From positions 1 through 5,492 of the forward strand of contig JAOZOL010000179.1 of the NCBI GenBank assembly GCA_029933295.1: a stretch of 5,492 nucleotides of DNA, given 5' to 3'. A program made the position numbers and the translations under genes. The stretch is from Desulfobacterales bacterium (GTDB lineage: Bacteria; Desulfobacterota; Desulfobacteria; Desulfobacterales; Desulfosalsimonadaceae). Shown here in pieces: positions 1-5,492 of the stretch. Under the pieces are notes generated by a model. That model ran no database searches and was not told the origin of the DNA. It saw nothing but the letters and a program-made list of their open reading frames with translations. How positions within the stretch are numbered: the stretch's first letter is position 1; each line of letters opens with the position of its first letter.

Positions 1-95
1 GTTTATGGGTAAGAGTGACGAAAGGTGGTGAAGGAGCAGCTATCTGTTCGTATCGGTAGGAAGTTTTTTAACAATTTTATTAATGTGAAAGAAGA

Positions 96-104
96 AGGAG
101 GAGG
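96..104 (+). promoter_or_regulatory. Strong ribosome binding site of the first pilin gene
   Basis: The purine run AGGAGGAGG contains two overlapping AGGAGG Shine-Dalgarno cores. The second ends 9 nt before the ATG at 114, which is good spacing and supports that start over the ATG immediately after it (117). Such a near-perfect site fits a highly translated structural pilin. No convincing promoter was found in bases 1-95, so the transcription start may lie outside the window. Confidence 0.8.
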
Positions 105-113
105 AACAAGACC

Positions 114-545
114 ATGATGAAACTCAGAAAGAGCAAAAAAGGTTTTACCCTGATTGAATTGATGATTGTTGTCGCGATCATCGGTATCCTGGCCGCAGTG
201 GCGATTCCGATGTATAAGAACTATATCCAGAAGGCACGTTTTACCAGTGCAGTATTGCCGCTGATTCATTCGGTTGAGACGAACATCGGGACGAGGTTTG
301 CGCTTAAGAATGAATTGCCAACTGATATGACTTCGTTGATGGCTGATGCTGACACTAAATATGTGGAATTGACTGCTGTTGCTAATTCTGTATACACGTT
401 TACCCTGCAAGCAACGTCTGATGAGAAGTTGCAAGCGTTGATTGATATTGGTGCCAATATTACGGCCACGCCAACAATATCTGGTGGTAAAATTACTGAT
501 TTTGTGTATGGTGGGACGCTGGCCGATTCTATGGGTATCGATTAA
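114..545 (+). CDS. Type IV pilin (type IVa class), probable structural subunit
   Basis: This encodes a 143-residue prepilin, exported to the inner membrane, cleaved and N-methylated by a PilD-type prepilin peptidase and assembled into a type IV pilus. The leader is short and basic, with Gly10 at the cleavage point, followed by mature FTLIELMIVVAIIGILAAVA. Glu5 of the mature chain (residue 15) is the conserved assembly residue, and the hydrophobic helix covers about residues 11-34. The mature protein is about 133 residues. It has no cysteine at all, so the C-terminal disulfide loop of classical Pseudomonas/Neisseria pilins is absent. The strong ribosome binding site and the terminator directly behind the gene suggest it is the abundant subunit (inference). 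It could instead be a minor pilin or type II secretion pseudopilin, but there is no GspG-type context. Family assignment is secure; the exact role is not. Confidence 0.95.
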   Translation: MMKLRKSKKGFTLIELMIVVAIIGILAAVAIPMYKNYIQKARFTSAVLPLIHSVETNIGTRFALKNELPTDMTSLMADADTKYVELTAVANSVYTFTLQATSDEKLQALIDIGANITATPTISGGKITDFVYGGTLADSMGID

Positions 546-574
546 CTTGATCTTTCAGTTAACTTCAATGATTG

Positions 575-612
575 AAAAACAGGGATGTCATTTTTCGGCA
601 TCCCTGTTTTTT
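575..612 (+). terminator. Rho-independent terminator after the first pilin gene
   Basis: The arms CAGGGATG (580-587) and CATCCCTG (599-606) pair perfectly. The stem can be lengthened inward by a T-G wobble and a C-G pair, leaving a loop of about 7 nt. Five A residues lie before the stem and a run of six T residues starts at 607. It begins 30 bp after the pilin stop codon and 37 bp before the next start. It should end most pilin transcripts, with read-through or a separate promoter feeding the next gene. Confidence 0.9.
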
Positions 613-648
613 CGTTTATGTTGGTATTGGATAATATCATAAAATGGT

Positions 649-3030
649 ATGGTAATGGATAGATCTCGCCATCAGAAAAGAGTAATATTATTTACTGCAG
701 GTCTATTGATTTGTTTGTTGGTTTTGTCAGCCTATTCTAATACCTTGTATTCGCCTTTTGCTTTAGACGATTTTCATAGCTTTGTTAAGGAACAGAAGGT
801 TTTGGGTTTTACTGTCGATTTTGCCGGTTTCGAAAATCTGGCGAGGTCAACGTTTGGTATACGTCGTTTGTTGCCCATGCTTACCTTTGTTCTCAATGTC
901 AAATGGAATGGTGCCAGCCTGGCATCATTTCATTTGACCAATATCATTATCCATCTTTTAGCCACTTTTTCTCTACTTTTTCTTCTACAATCGTTAATCT
1001 TGTTTCCTAAAGCTAAGTCATCTTTAAATGTGGGTGATAATAGCAATTGTTCTACCCTCCTAGTGGTTTTTGTTGTTGCTTTATGGTCGCTAAGTCCGGT
1101 TCAGACTAATGTTGTGACCTATATCGTGCAACGAATGACATCGCTTGCTACCCTCTTCTACTTTCTCTCGTTGGGTTGCTATCTACGCGGCCGATTTTAT
1201 CATTATAGCGAGGGGATGGCAAAAAAACCGCTATTTTTCTATTTCTTTTCGGCAATGTTTTTGTTCTGTGCTATGCTGAGTAAAGAAATATTCGCAACCT
1301 GGCCGGTTATGGTATTTCTTGTAGAATGGTTGTTTATTGAAAATAGTGGGTTATTTACAGCACTTAAAAAACATAAGAAAATTGTTATTTTCATCGCTGG
1401 ATTGGCAACAGTTGTAATATTCTATAAATTTTATCATGGCTGGATTTTGGGCGGCTATGCCCACCGTCATTTCACTCTGTCGGAACGATTGTTGACTGAA
1501 TTAAGGATTGTTTCTTCATATTGTGGGATACTGTTACTGCCACTGCCTCGATGGCTTAATCTGGAGCATGACGTCTCTCTTTCAACCTCTCTCTTCTCTC
1601 CGCCAACTACCTTTTTCTCCTTAGTCTTTATTGTTGTGGTTATCTTTGGCGCCTGGCGGATAAGGGATAAGAAACCGCTAATTACTTTTGCCGTCTTCTG
1701 GTTTTTCATCAATTTGGTAATCGAGTCAACTGTAATCCCTCTGGAGTTGGAATTTGAGCATCGTCTCTATCTACCCTCTGCTGGATTTTATCTGGCCCTG
1801 GTTTTACTGGTGCGGGAATTCTACATCTGCTTTTACGGCGAGAATCTATCAGTTGATCGAATTAAAGTGTTTGCTTGTGTGGGGATTATTATTTGTTCAG
1901 GCTTATCTTTTTTAACCTATACCCGCAATATAGTGTGGGGTGATATTGTGAGTTTGTATGAAGATTGTATTTCTAAGGCTCCAGATAAGGCCAGAACGCA
2001 TAGCAATTTGGCTACGGCCTGGTTAAAAAGGGGTGAATATGAGAATGCTCTGGCGGAGGCTGAAAAGGCAATAGTCTTAGGAACTAGAGGCTATGAAGAG
2101 TATTGGGTTGCCGCTTGTAATGTTGTCATCAGCCTTAATCGGATGGGTAAAAATAAAATAGCTATAGCCAAGGGTGAAAGTTTATTGGAAGAAGCTCCGG
2201 CGGGAACGAAAAAAAATTCTTACCCTACATTTCTTTATAATCTAGGTGGGGTTTATTTTTCTGCAGGTGATTTTCAGAAAGCTTTTAACTTATTTTTATG
2301 TAGTTATAAACTGTGCTACAGGAATGGCTTGTTGAATGAAAGCGCGGCTTACGCACAGTCAATGATGAAGACTTTAACGGCTGGTCTACAGCAGGGATAC
2401 CAATTTGATCCCAGCATGAAACTTAACACCGATAATCCAAGTGTTGTCGTAGACCAAAAAATGGCACAAATTTTTTTTGAGCTTAACAATTATGATTTAG
2501 CCTCAAAATATATAAAAAAAGTTTTAGCAAAGAATGAAAATTCATTGATAGTTCTTAAGATGCAAGATGAGATTGAGCGTATATCCGCATCCAATAAGCG
2601 CCATAAAAGCATGGGGACTCTAAAAGAGAAGTATCTATATCATCCCTTTTCCAGTCGTTTTAATTTTTTTATGGCGCTGTCATTTGCCTTGGAAAAATAT
2701 AATATCCCTGTGTATAAACTCCTGCAATACTGTTTGCAGCAGGCTGAGATCTTAAACGATAGCTCTCCAGATTTTTACATTGTTAAATCATGGTACTTTT
2801 ATGAATTGGGAGAGTATGCTAGAGCTGTGGAGATAATAAACCAGGGTCTTAAATTAAATTCAAAGTATGCCCAGTTGTGGGTTAATCGGGGGATATATGC
2901 TTTGGCCGACAAAAACATTGAAGCTTTTACTGATTTTGATAGAGCCTTGAGTCTTTACCCCGGACACCCACATCGCCGGGAAATATTGGCAATGCAAAGT
3001 TTGGCAGCTAAACTTACAGATCTGAATTAA
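649..3030 (+). CDS. Multi-spanning membrane protein with C-terminal TPR repeats; TMTC/PMT-like (GT-C) candidate glycosyltransferase
   Basis: The 793-residue protein has about 11-12 hydrophobic segments between residues 11 and 422 (for example 11-30, 92-117, 133-150, 160-178, 194-230, 243-260, 322-360, 376-397, 404-422). Tetratricopeptide-like units follow near 448-479, 525-556, 600-630, 707-737 and 740-772. The first loop after helix 1 carries an acidic pair (Asp40-Asp41, in FALDDF), as expected for the catalytic loop of GT-C enzymes such as PMT, ArnT and TMTC. Other stretches that I recognise from bacterial TMTC-like TPR proteins are YIVQRMTSLA (158-167), MLSKEIF (209-215) and EFEHRLYLPSAGF (368-380). 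By analogy the loop and the TPRs would face the periplasm, where they could meet pilin substrates (inference). An in-frame TAA at 640-642 limits the start to ATG 649 or 655. Neither has a recognisable ribosome binding site. The gene looks more AT-rich than the flanking pilins. Substrate and sugar cannot be told from sequence. Confidence 0.85.
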   Translation: MVMDRSRHQKRVILFTAGLLICLLVLSAYSNTLYSPFALDDFHSFVKEQKVLGFTVDFAGFENLARSTFGIRRLLPMLTFVLNVKWNGASLASFHLTNIIIHLLATFSLLFLLQSLILFPKAKSSLNVGDNSNCSTLLVVFVVALWSLSPVQTNVVTYIVQRMTSLATLFYFLSLGCYLRGRFYHYSEGMAKKPLFFYFFSAMFLFCAMLSKEIFATWPVMVFLVEWLFIENSGLFTALKKHKKIVIFIAGLATVVIFYKFYHGWILGGYAHRHFTLSERLLTELRIVSSYCGILLLPLPRWLNLEHDVSLSTSLFSPPTTFFSLVFIVVVIFGAWRIRDKKPLITFAVFWFFINLVIESTVIPLELEFEHRLYLPSAGFYLALVLLVREFYICFYGENLSVDRIKVFACVGIIICSGLSFLTYTRNIVWGDIVSLYEDCISKAPDKARTHSNLATAWLKRGEYENALAEAEKAIVLGTRGYEEYWVAACNVVISLNRMGKNKIAIAKGESLLEEAPAGTKKNSYPTFLYNLGGVYFSAGDFQKAFNLFLCSYKLCYRNGLLNESAAYAQSMMKTLTAGLQQGYQFDPSMKLNTDNPSVVVDQKMAQIFFELNNYDLASKYIKKVLAKNENSLIVLKMQDEIERISASNKRHKSMGTLKEKYLYHPFSSRFNFFMALSFALEKYNIPVYKLLQYCLQQAEILNDSSPDFYIVKSWYFYELGEYARAVEIINQGLKLNSKYAQLWVNRGIYALADKNIEAFTDFDRALSLYPGHPHRREILAMQSLAAKLTDLN

Positions 3031-3053
3031 TCCATTTAACGATCGCTGTTAAC

Positions 3054-3060
3054 AGGGGGA
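3054..3060 (+). promoter_or_regulatory. Ribosome binding site of the second pilin gene
   Basis: AGGGGGA lies 4 nt before the ATG at 3065, with its G-rich core (3055-3059) 5 nt away. It fixes the start that gives an unusually long 20-residue leader, since no other ATG lies between here and the conserved pilin cleavage site. Confidence 0.6.
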
Positions 3061-3064
3061 AGCC

Positions 3065-3553
3065 ATGAGTACATTTCATTTGCACAAGAAAAAAGACATA
3101 TTATATTTCAAATTAAATAACGGTTTTACCCTGGTCGAATTAATGATTACCGTTGCCATATTGTCTATTTTGGCGGCGGTGGCGATTCCCGCGTATTCCA
3201 ACTATGTCAACCGGGCTAAACAATCTGATGCCATCATCGGTCTGAAAGCGGCCCAGATGGCCCAGGAACAGTTTTTCAGCGAGAACAATGCCTATGCCAA
3301 TACGATTGATATCTTGCCTGGGTTTTCTGATGGTACGGTTGATGACTCTTATGCCAAAGGCGAATATCACTTCAGCGCCAGTGCTGTAACTGCCAGTGGA
3401 TCAACGTCAGCGTCATTTGAGATAGTTGCTACTTCCAGCACGCTTAATGATCGCTGGAAAATCGATCAATCAATGATAAATCCAGAAGCTGACACGAATT
3501 CCACCTATCCTGGAATTAAAGGCTATTCGGTTTTCCGCTGGATTTTTGAGTAA
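3065..3553 (+). CDS. Type IV pilin, PilE-like, with long leader peptide
   Basis: This is a 162-residue prepilin. Cleavage is expected after Gly20, giving mature FTLVELMITVAILSILAAVA with the conserved Glu5 (residue 25), and a mature chain of about 142 residues. After the hydrophobic helix, the stretch from AKQSDAIIGLKAAQMAQEQF to about residue 80 has the form common in PilE-type and minor type IV pilins. The C-terminal half is rich in Ser, Thr and Ala, a composition that would allow O-glycosylation but does not prove it. There is no cysteine. The 20-residue leader is long for a type IVa pilin, though its Lys-rich stretch and Asn-Asn-Gly end are normal. It starts 34 bp after the TPR membrane gene, so the two are probably cotranscribed. 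At the DNA level its N-terminal coding part (about 3122-3205) clearly resembles that of the first pilin (about 140-222), while the C-terminal parts differ. It could be a minor or alternative subunit. Confidence 0.95.
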   Translation: MSTFHLHKKKDILYFKLNNGFTLVELMITVAILSILAAVAIPAYSNYVNRAKQSDAIIGLKAAQMAQEQFFSENNAYANTIDILPGFSDGTVDDSYAKGEYHFSASAVTASGSTSASFEIVATSSTLNDRWKIDQSMINPEADTNSTYPGIKGYSVFRWIFE

Positions 3554-3633
3554 ATTTAACGACGCCGTTTTCTTTCCAGGCATTTCAACCTATCTAACTG
3601 GAGTTGGTGTGACGGTGACATGGTTGGCCAGTT

Positions 3634-3668
3634 TGGACAAAAATAAATATTGATTGACAATTTGTCCA
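3634..3668. repeat. 8-bp inverted repeat upstream of the ATPase gene, possible operator
   Basis: TGGACAAA (3634-3641) and TTTGTCCA (3661-3668) are perfect reverse complements separated by 19 nt. The right arm begins just after a TTGACA hexamer, so the repeat straddles a likely promoter. This is compatible with binding of a dimeric regulator, perhaps with autoregulation. It has no T tract and is not placed like a terminator. The regulator is unknown. Confidence 0.5.
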
Positions 3669-3682
3669 TTATGATCTATCTG
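3654..3682 (+). promoter_or_regulatory. Candidate sigma-70 promoter of the DUF4143 ATPase gene
   Basis: A perfect -35 hexamer TTGACA (3654-3659) is followed after 17 nt by TATCTG (3677-3682), a weaker -10. A better -10 match, TATGAT (3670-3675), is present but sits too close to TTGACA. Transcription from the 17-nt arrangement would start near 3689, leaving a leader of about 40 nt to the ATG at 3730. It lies 100-180 bp past the second pilin, so the ATPase is probably a separate transcription unit. Confidence 0.4.
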
Positions 3683-3729
3683 ATTTTATCTTGTATCCAA
3701 TTTTCAATGAATTGAATCATGGTTTTTCG

Positions 3730-4881
3730 ATGATAACCCGTATACTGACCGACAAATTTAAAGAGTTGGTTCAAAAATATCCAATTGTTACATTAACCGG
3801 TCCTCGACAGTCCGGTAAAACGACATTGGCCCGAACCCTCTTTTCTGACTATCAGTACTTGTCATTTGAAGATCCGGATACCCGTTTATATGCGTCTGAA
3901 GACCCGCGAGGATTTTTGCAGGAATATCCGGATCGTATTATATTGGACGAGGTTCAATGGGTACCGGAAATATTTTCGTATCTGCAAACCCACACAGACG
4001 AACAAAATAAAAACGGGCAGTTTATTTTAACCGGATCCCAACATTTTTTGTTGAGTGAAAGAATCTCTCAATCGTTAGCCGGTCGTACCGGGATATTACA
4101 TTTGATGCCTTTGAGTATTGAAGAGATCGAAATAACTTCAAGTGGTACCCTGGAAAGTTTTCTGTTCAAAGGTGGTTATCCACGATTGCATGAAAATTTC
4201 ATTGAACCGGCCGATTTTTTTCCCGGTTACACCGCAACCTACCTGGAGCGGGATGTCAGACTCATAAAAAACATTGTAAACCTGCCCATGTTTGAGCGTT
4301 TCTTGCGACTTTGTGCGGGCCGTGCCGGCCAGTTGGTCAATTTTTCCTCTTTAGCTGATGATGTCGGGATCAGTCATAATACAGTCAAAGCCTGGCTTGG
4401 TTTGCTCGAGGCCAGTTTTATCATTTTTCAACTTCAACCGCATTACAGGAATTATAAAAAACGCCTGATCAAAATGCCAAAACTATATTTCTGGGATAGT
4501 GGGCTATTGTGTTCGCTTCTCGGTATAGAAACTGAGGGCCAATTGGCGTCACATTTCTTGCGGGGAAATATCTTTGAATCTGCGGTTATTTCTGAATTTA
4601 TTAAATACAGATTTAATCGTGGGCGAAGGAGTAATTGTTACTTCTGGCGTGATAAACACGGTAGAGAAGTTGATTGTATTATCGATAAAACGAATGATGA
4701 TTTAGTGCCGGTTGAAATTAAATCCGGGAAAACCGTTTCTCAGGATTATTTCAAAGGCATCAACTATTGGCAAAAACTTTCGGGGAAAAATGGAGGTTAT
4801 GTTGTTTATGGAGGAGAACAGCGTCAGACTCGAAGTTTTACAACCGTACTTCCATGGCGACAATGTTTACAAGTATTTTAG
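3730..4881 (+). CDS. AAA family ATPase with DUF4143 and PD-(D/E)XK-like C-terminus
   Basis: The 383-residue protein has the usual length for this family. Residue numbers are from the ATG at 3730. Walker A is GPRQSGKT (24-31), Walker B is IILDEVQ (70-76), a sensor-like ILTGSQ is at 99-104 and the conserved SLAGRTG is at 115-121. YLERDV (171-176) opens the DUF4143 part. A helix-turn-helix-like stretch (about 203-225) follows, and the C-terminus has a nuclease-like set: Glu283, Asp315 in GREVDCIID, and Glu329/Lys331 in VEIKSGK. All key residues are present, so the gene looks functional. These proteins are common and often occur in several copies per genome; their biological role is not established. 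An in-frame TTG at 3691 would add 13 residues. I prefer ATG 3730 because MITRIL is a typical family start, although no clear ribosome binding site precedes either. Other functions, such as defence or toxin-like roles, are possible but not shown by the neighbours. Confidence 0.92.
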   Translation: MITRILTDKFKELVQKYPIVTLTGPRQSGKTTLARTLFSDYQYLSFEDPDTRLYASEDPRGFLQEYPDRIILDEVQWVPEIFSYLQTHTDEQNKNGQFILTGSQHFLLSERISQSLAGRTGILHLMPLSIEEIEITSSGTLESFLFKGGYPRLHENFIEPADFFPGYTATYLERDVRLIKNIVNLPMFERFLRLCAGRAGQLVNFSSLADDVGISHNTVKAWLGLLEASFIIFQLQPHYRNYKKRLIKMPKLYFWDSGLLCSLLGIETEGQLASHFLRGNIFESAVISEFIKYRFNRGRRSNCYFWRDKHGREVDCIIDKTNDDLVPVEIKSGKTVSQDYFKGINYWQKLSGKNGGYVVYGGEQRQTRSFTTVLPWRQCLQVF

Positions 4882-4903
4882 TACCTGGAATTTGGTATGG
4901 TGG

Positions 4904-4930
4904 TTTGTCAGATCTTGACAAAATTTTATT
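4904..4930 (+). terminator. Probable weak terminator after the ATPase gene
   Basis: TTTGTCA (4904-4910) and TGACAAA (4916-4922) form a perfect 7-bp stem with a 5-nt loop, followed by ATTTTATT. It begins 22 bp after the ATPase stop codon. The stem is AT-rich and the T tract is interrupted, so termination may be inefficient. The right arm also contains a TTGACA hexamer (4915-4920), but no good -10 lies at the right distance, so a promoter reading is less likely. Confidence 0.5.
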
Positions 4931-4933
4931 ATA

Positions 4934-4968
4934 TTTGTAAATAGAAAGCATGGATTACAATTTACAAA
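4934..4968. repeat. 9-bp AT-rich inverted repeat between the ATPase gene and the relic
   Basis: TTTGTAAAT (4934-4942) and ATTTACAAA (4960-4968) are perfect reverse complements separated by 17 nt. The geometry resembles that of the inverted repeat upstream of the ATPase gene (8-bp arms, 19-nt spacer), but the arm sequences differ. It may be a former operator of the decayed downstream gene, or chance in AT-rich DNA. Confidence 0.4.
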
Positions 4969-5014
4969 CTTATATTGAAATATCTTTATTCGCAAAATTA
5001 ATCTGTATCGATAA

Positions 5015-5460
5015 TTTGGTTTTTCCATTCCATCAACGACCATGCGGCGCTTTTGGGTCATGTTGGCTCATTATCATGGACAGGTTTTTAATGCCTCTAA
5101 AATTGGCCAGTCTCTGGGGGTGACCCATCCGGTTGCTGGAGCTTCATGGGAGGGCTGGTGTCTGAAACAAATTTTAGCACTTATGCCGGACTGGCGACCT
5201 TGTTATTATTGAACCTCATCAGGTGAGGAGATTGGTCTCATTCTGGAGTGTGGTTGCCGGTGACTTGCATTTGAATTTAAAGCGTCCATGTCACCCAAAG
5301 TTTCACGTGGTTTCCCTGAAACGCTTAACTTGTTACAGCCGGGGATCAGACGTGGATTGTCGCACCGGTGCATGAGAGTTACCCCCGAGCTCATGAAGTG
5401 ACGGTTACCAACATTGATGAAGTGTTGAAAGATTTGTGGGGAATAACCGCTGTCGGTTAG
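5015..5460 (+). pseudogene. Decayed DUF4143 ATPase, C-terminal part only
   Basis: Translation from 5015 gives FGFSIPSTTMRRFW, then MLAHYHGQVFNASKIGQSLGV, a stretch I recognise from a DUF4143 ATPase subfamily different from the intact neighbour. After THP (to 5131) the reading jumps in frame to VAGASWEGW. About 59 residues present in the intact gene at this point (its residues 218-276) are missing. The frame is stopped by TGA at 5210-5212 and again at 5261-5263. Both sit where the family usually has Arg, so CGA to TGA changes are likely. Reading through gives TSSGEEIGLILE and LAFEFKASMSPKVSRGF. The usual catalytic Asp is Gly (5234-5236), while Glu and Lys of EFK remain. Near 5342 the frame shifts, and DQTWIVAPVHESYPRAHEV and TVTNIDEVLKDLWG then run to TAG 5458-5460. 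The ATPase domain is absent upstream. The relic is surely non-functional as an ATPase. Confidence 0.88.
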
Positions 5461-5492
5461 GTCTTTGTGAGATGGAAAGCCGGCAAAGTGAT

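Noticed and set aside
24..41. GG-N10-GC spacing (24-37 and 27-40) upstream of the first pilin, as in sigma-54 promoters of some pilA genes
   Set aside because: Only the GG and GC dinucleotides fit; the surrounding bases poorly match TGGCAC-N5-TTGC. In purine-rich DNA this spacing occurs easily by chance.
3..59. Open frame at the left edge ending in TAG at 57-59, possibly the tail of an upstream gene
   Set aside because: Only 18 codons are visible and they have no recognisable sequence; a gene tail cannot be supported.
3..434. Long minus-strand open frame across the first pilin
   Set aside because: It is the antisense shadow of a clear pilin gene and has no family-like features.
442..642. 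Plus-strand open frame overlapping the pilin end and the terminator
   Set aside because: It runs through the terminator hairpin in another frame, has no ribosome binding site and no recognisable domain.
3560..3580. Possible terminator after the second pilin (AACG/CGTT followed by a T-rich stretch)
   Set aside because: The stem is only 4 bp and the T-rich run is interrupted; too weak to call.
3624..5111. Shared 9-mer TTGGCCAGT at 3624-3632 and 5103-5111, as possible target-site duplication around the ATPase gene
   Set aside because: The second copy lies inside the coding part of the relic and in frame with conserved residues, so it is better explained as chance.
5042..5212. Small intact 56-codon gene
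   Set aside because: It is the first fragment of the decayed DUF4143 gene: homology continues past its TGA and no ribosome binding site precedes its ATG.
5206..5394. Minus-strand open frame of 62 codons over the relic
   Set aside because: It has no family resemblance, while the plus strand reads as a decayed DUF4143 protein over the same bases.

Overview
The window looks like chromosome of a Gram-negative bacterium with type IV pili. The style of the pilins and of the membrane/TPR protein resembles Desulfobacterota (for example Desulfuromonadales-like deltaproteobacteria). That assignment is from family resemblance only and is tentative. All genes that can be supported are on the + strand.

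Left part (1-3553), a pilin locus. A short cysteine-free type IV pilin (114-545) has a very strong ribosome binding site and is followed at once by a clear rho-independent terminator (575-612). Next comes a 793-residue protein (649-3030) with a multi-spanning membrane half resembling the TMTC/PMT (GT-C) glycosyltransferase superfamily and a TPR-rich C-terminal half. A second PilE-like pilin (3065-3553) follows after 34 bp. A GT-C-like protein between two pilin genes suggests a dedicated pilin-modifying enzyme, in the way that tfpO or tfpW lie beside pilin genes in Pseudomonas. This is inference. The terminator would let the first pilin be made in large amounts, with less expression of the two genes behind it.

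Right part (3554-5492), a DUF4143 ATPase region. An intact AAA ATPase with a C-terminal DUF4143/PD-(D/E)XK-like part (3730-4881) is preceded by a promoter-like sequence lying within an 8-bp inverted repeat. It is followed by a 7-bp hairpin and a further 9-bp AT-rich inverted repeat. Behind it lies a previously hidden relic (about 5015-5460) of a second DUF4143 ATPase from a different subfamily. The relic has lost its ATPase domain, carries an internal in-frame deletion, two in-frame TGA stops, a substitution at the expected catalytic Asp and a frameshift, yet can be followed to its natural stop codon. The last 32 bases hold nothing recognisable.

No tRNA, rRNA, CRISPR array, transposase or integrase was seen. 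The most interesting points are the pilin/GT-C/pilin arrangement and the pairing of an intact with a decayed DUF4143 ATPase of different lineage.
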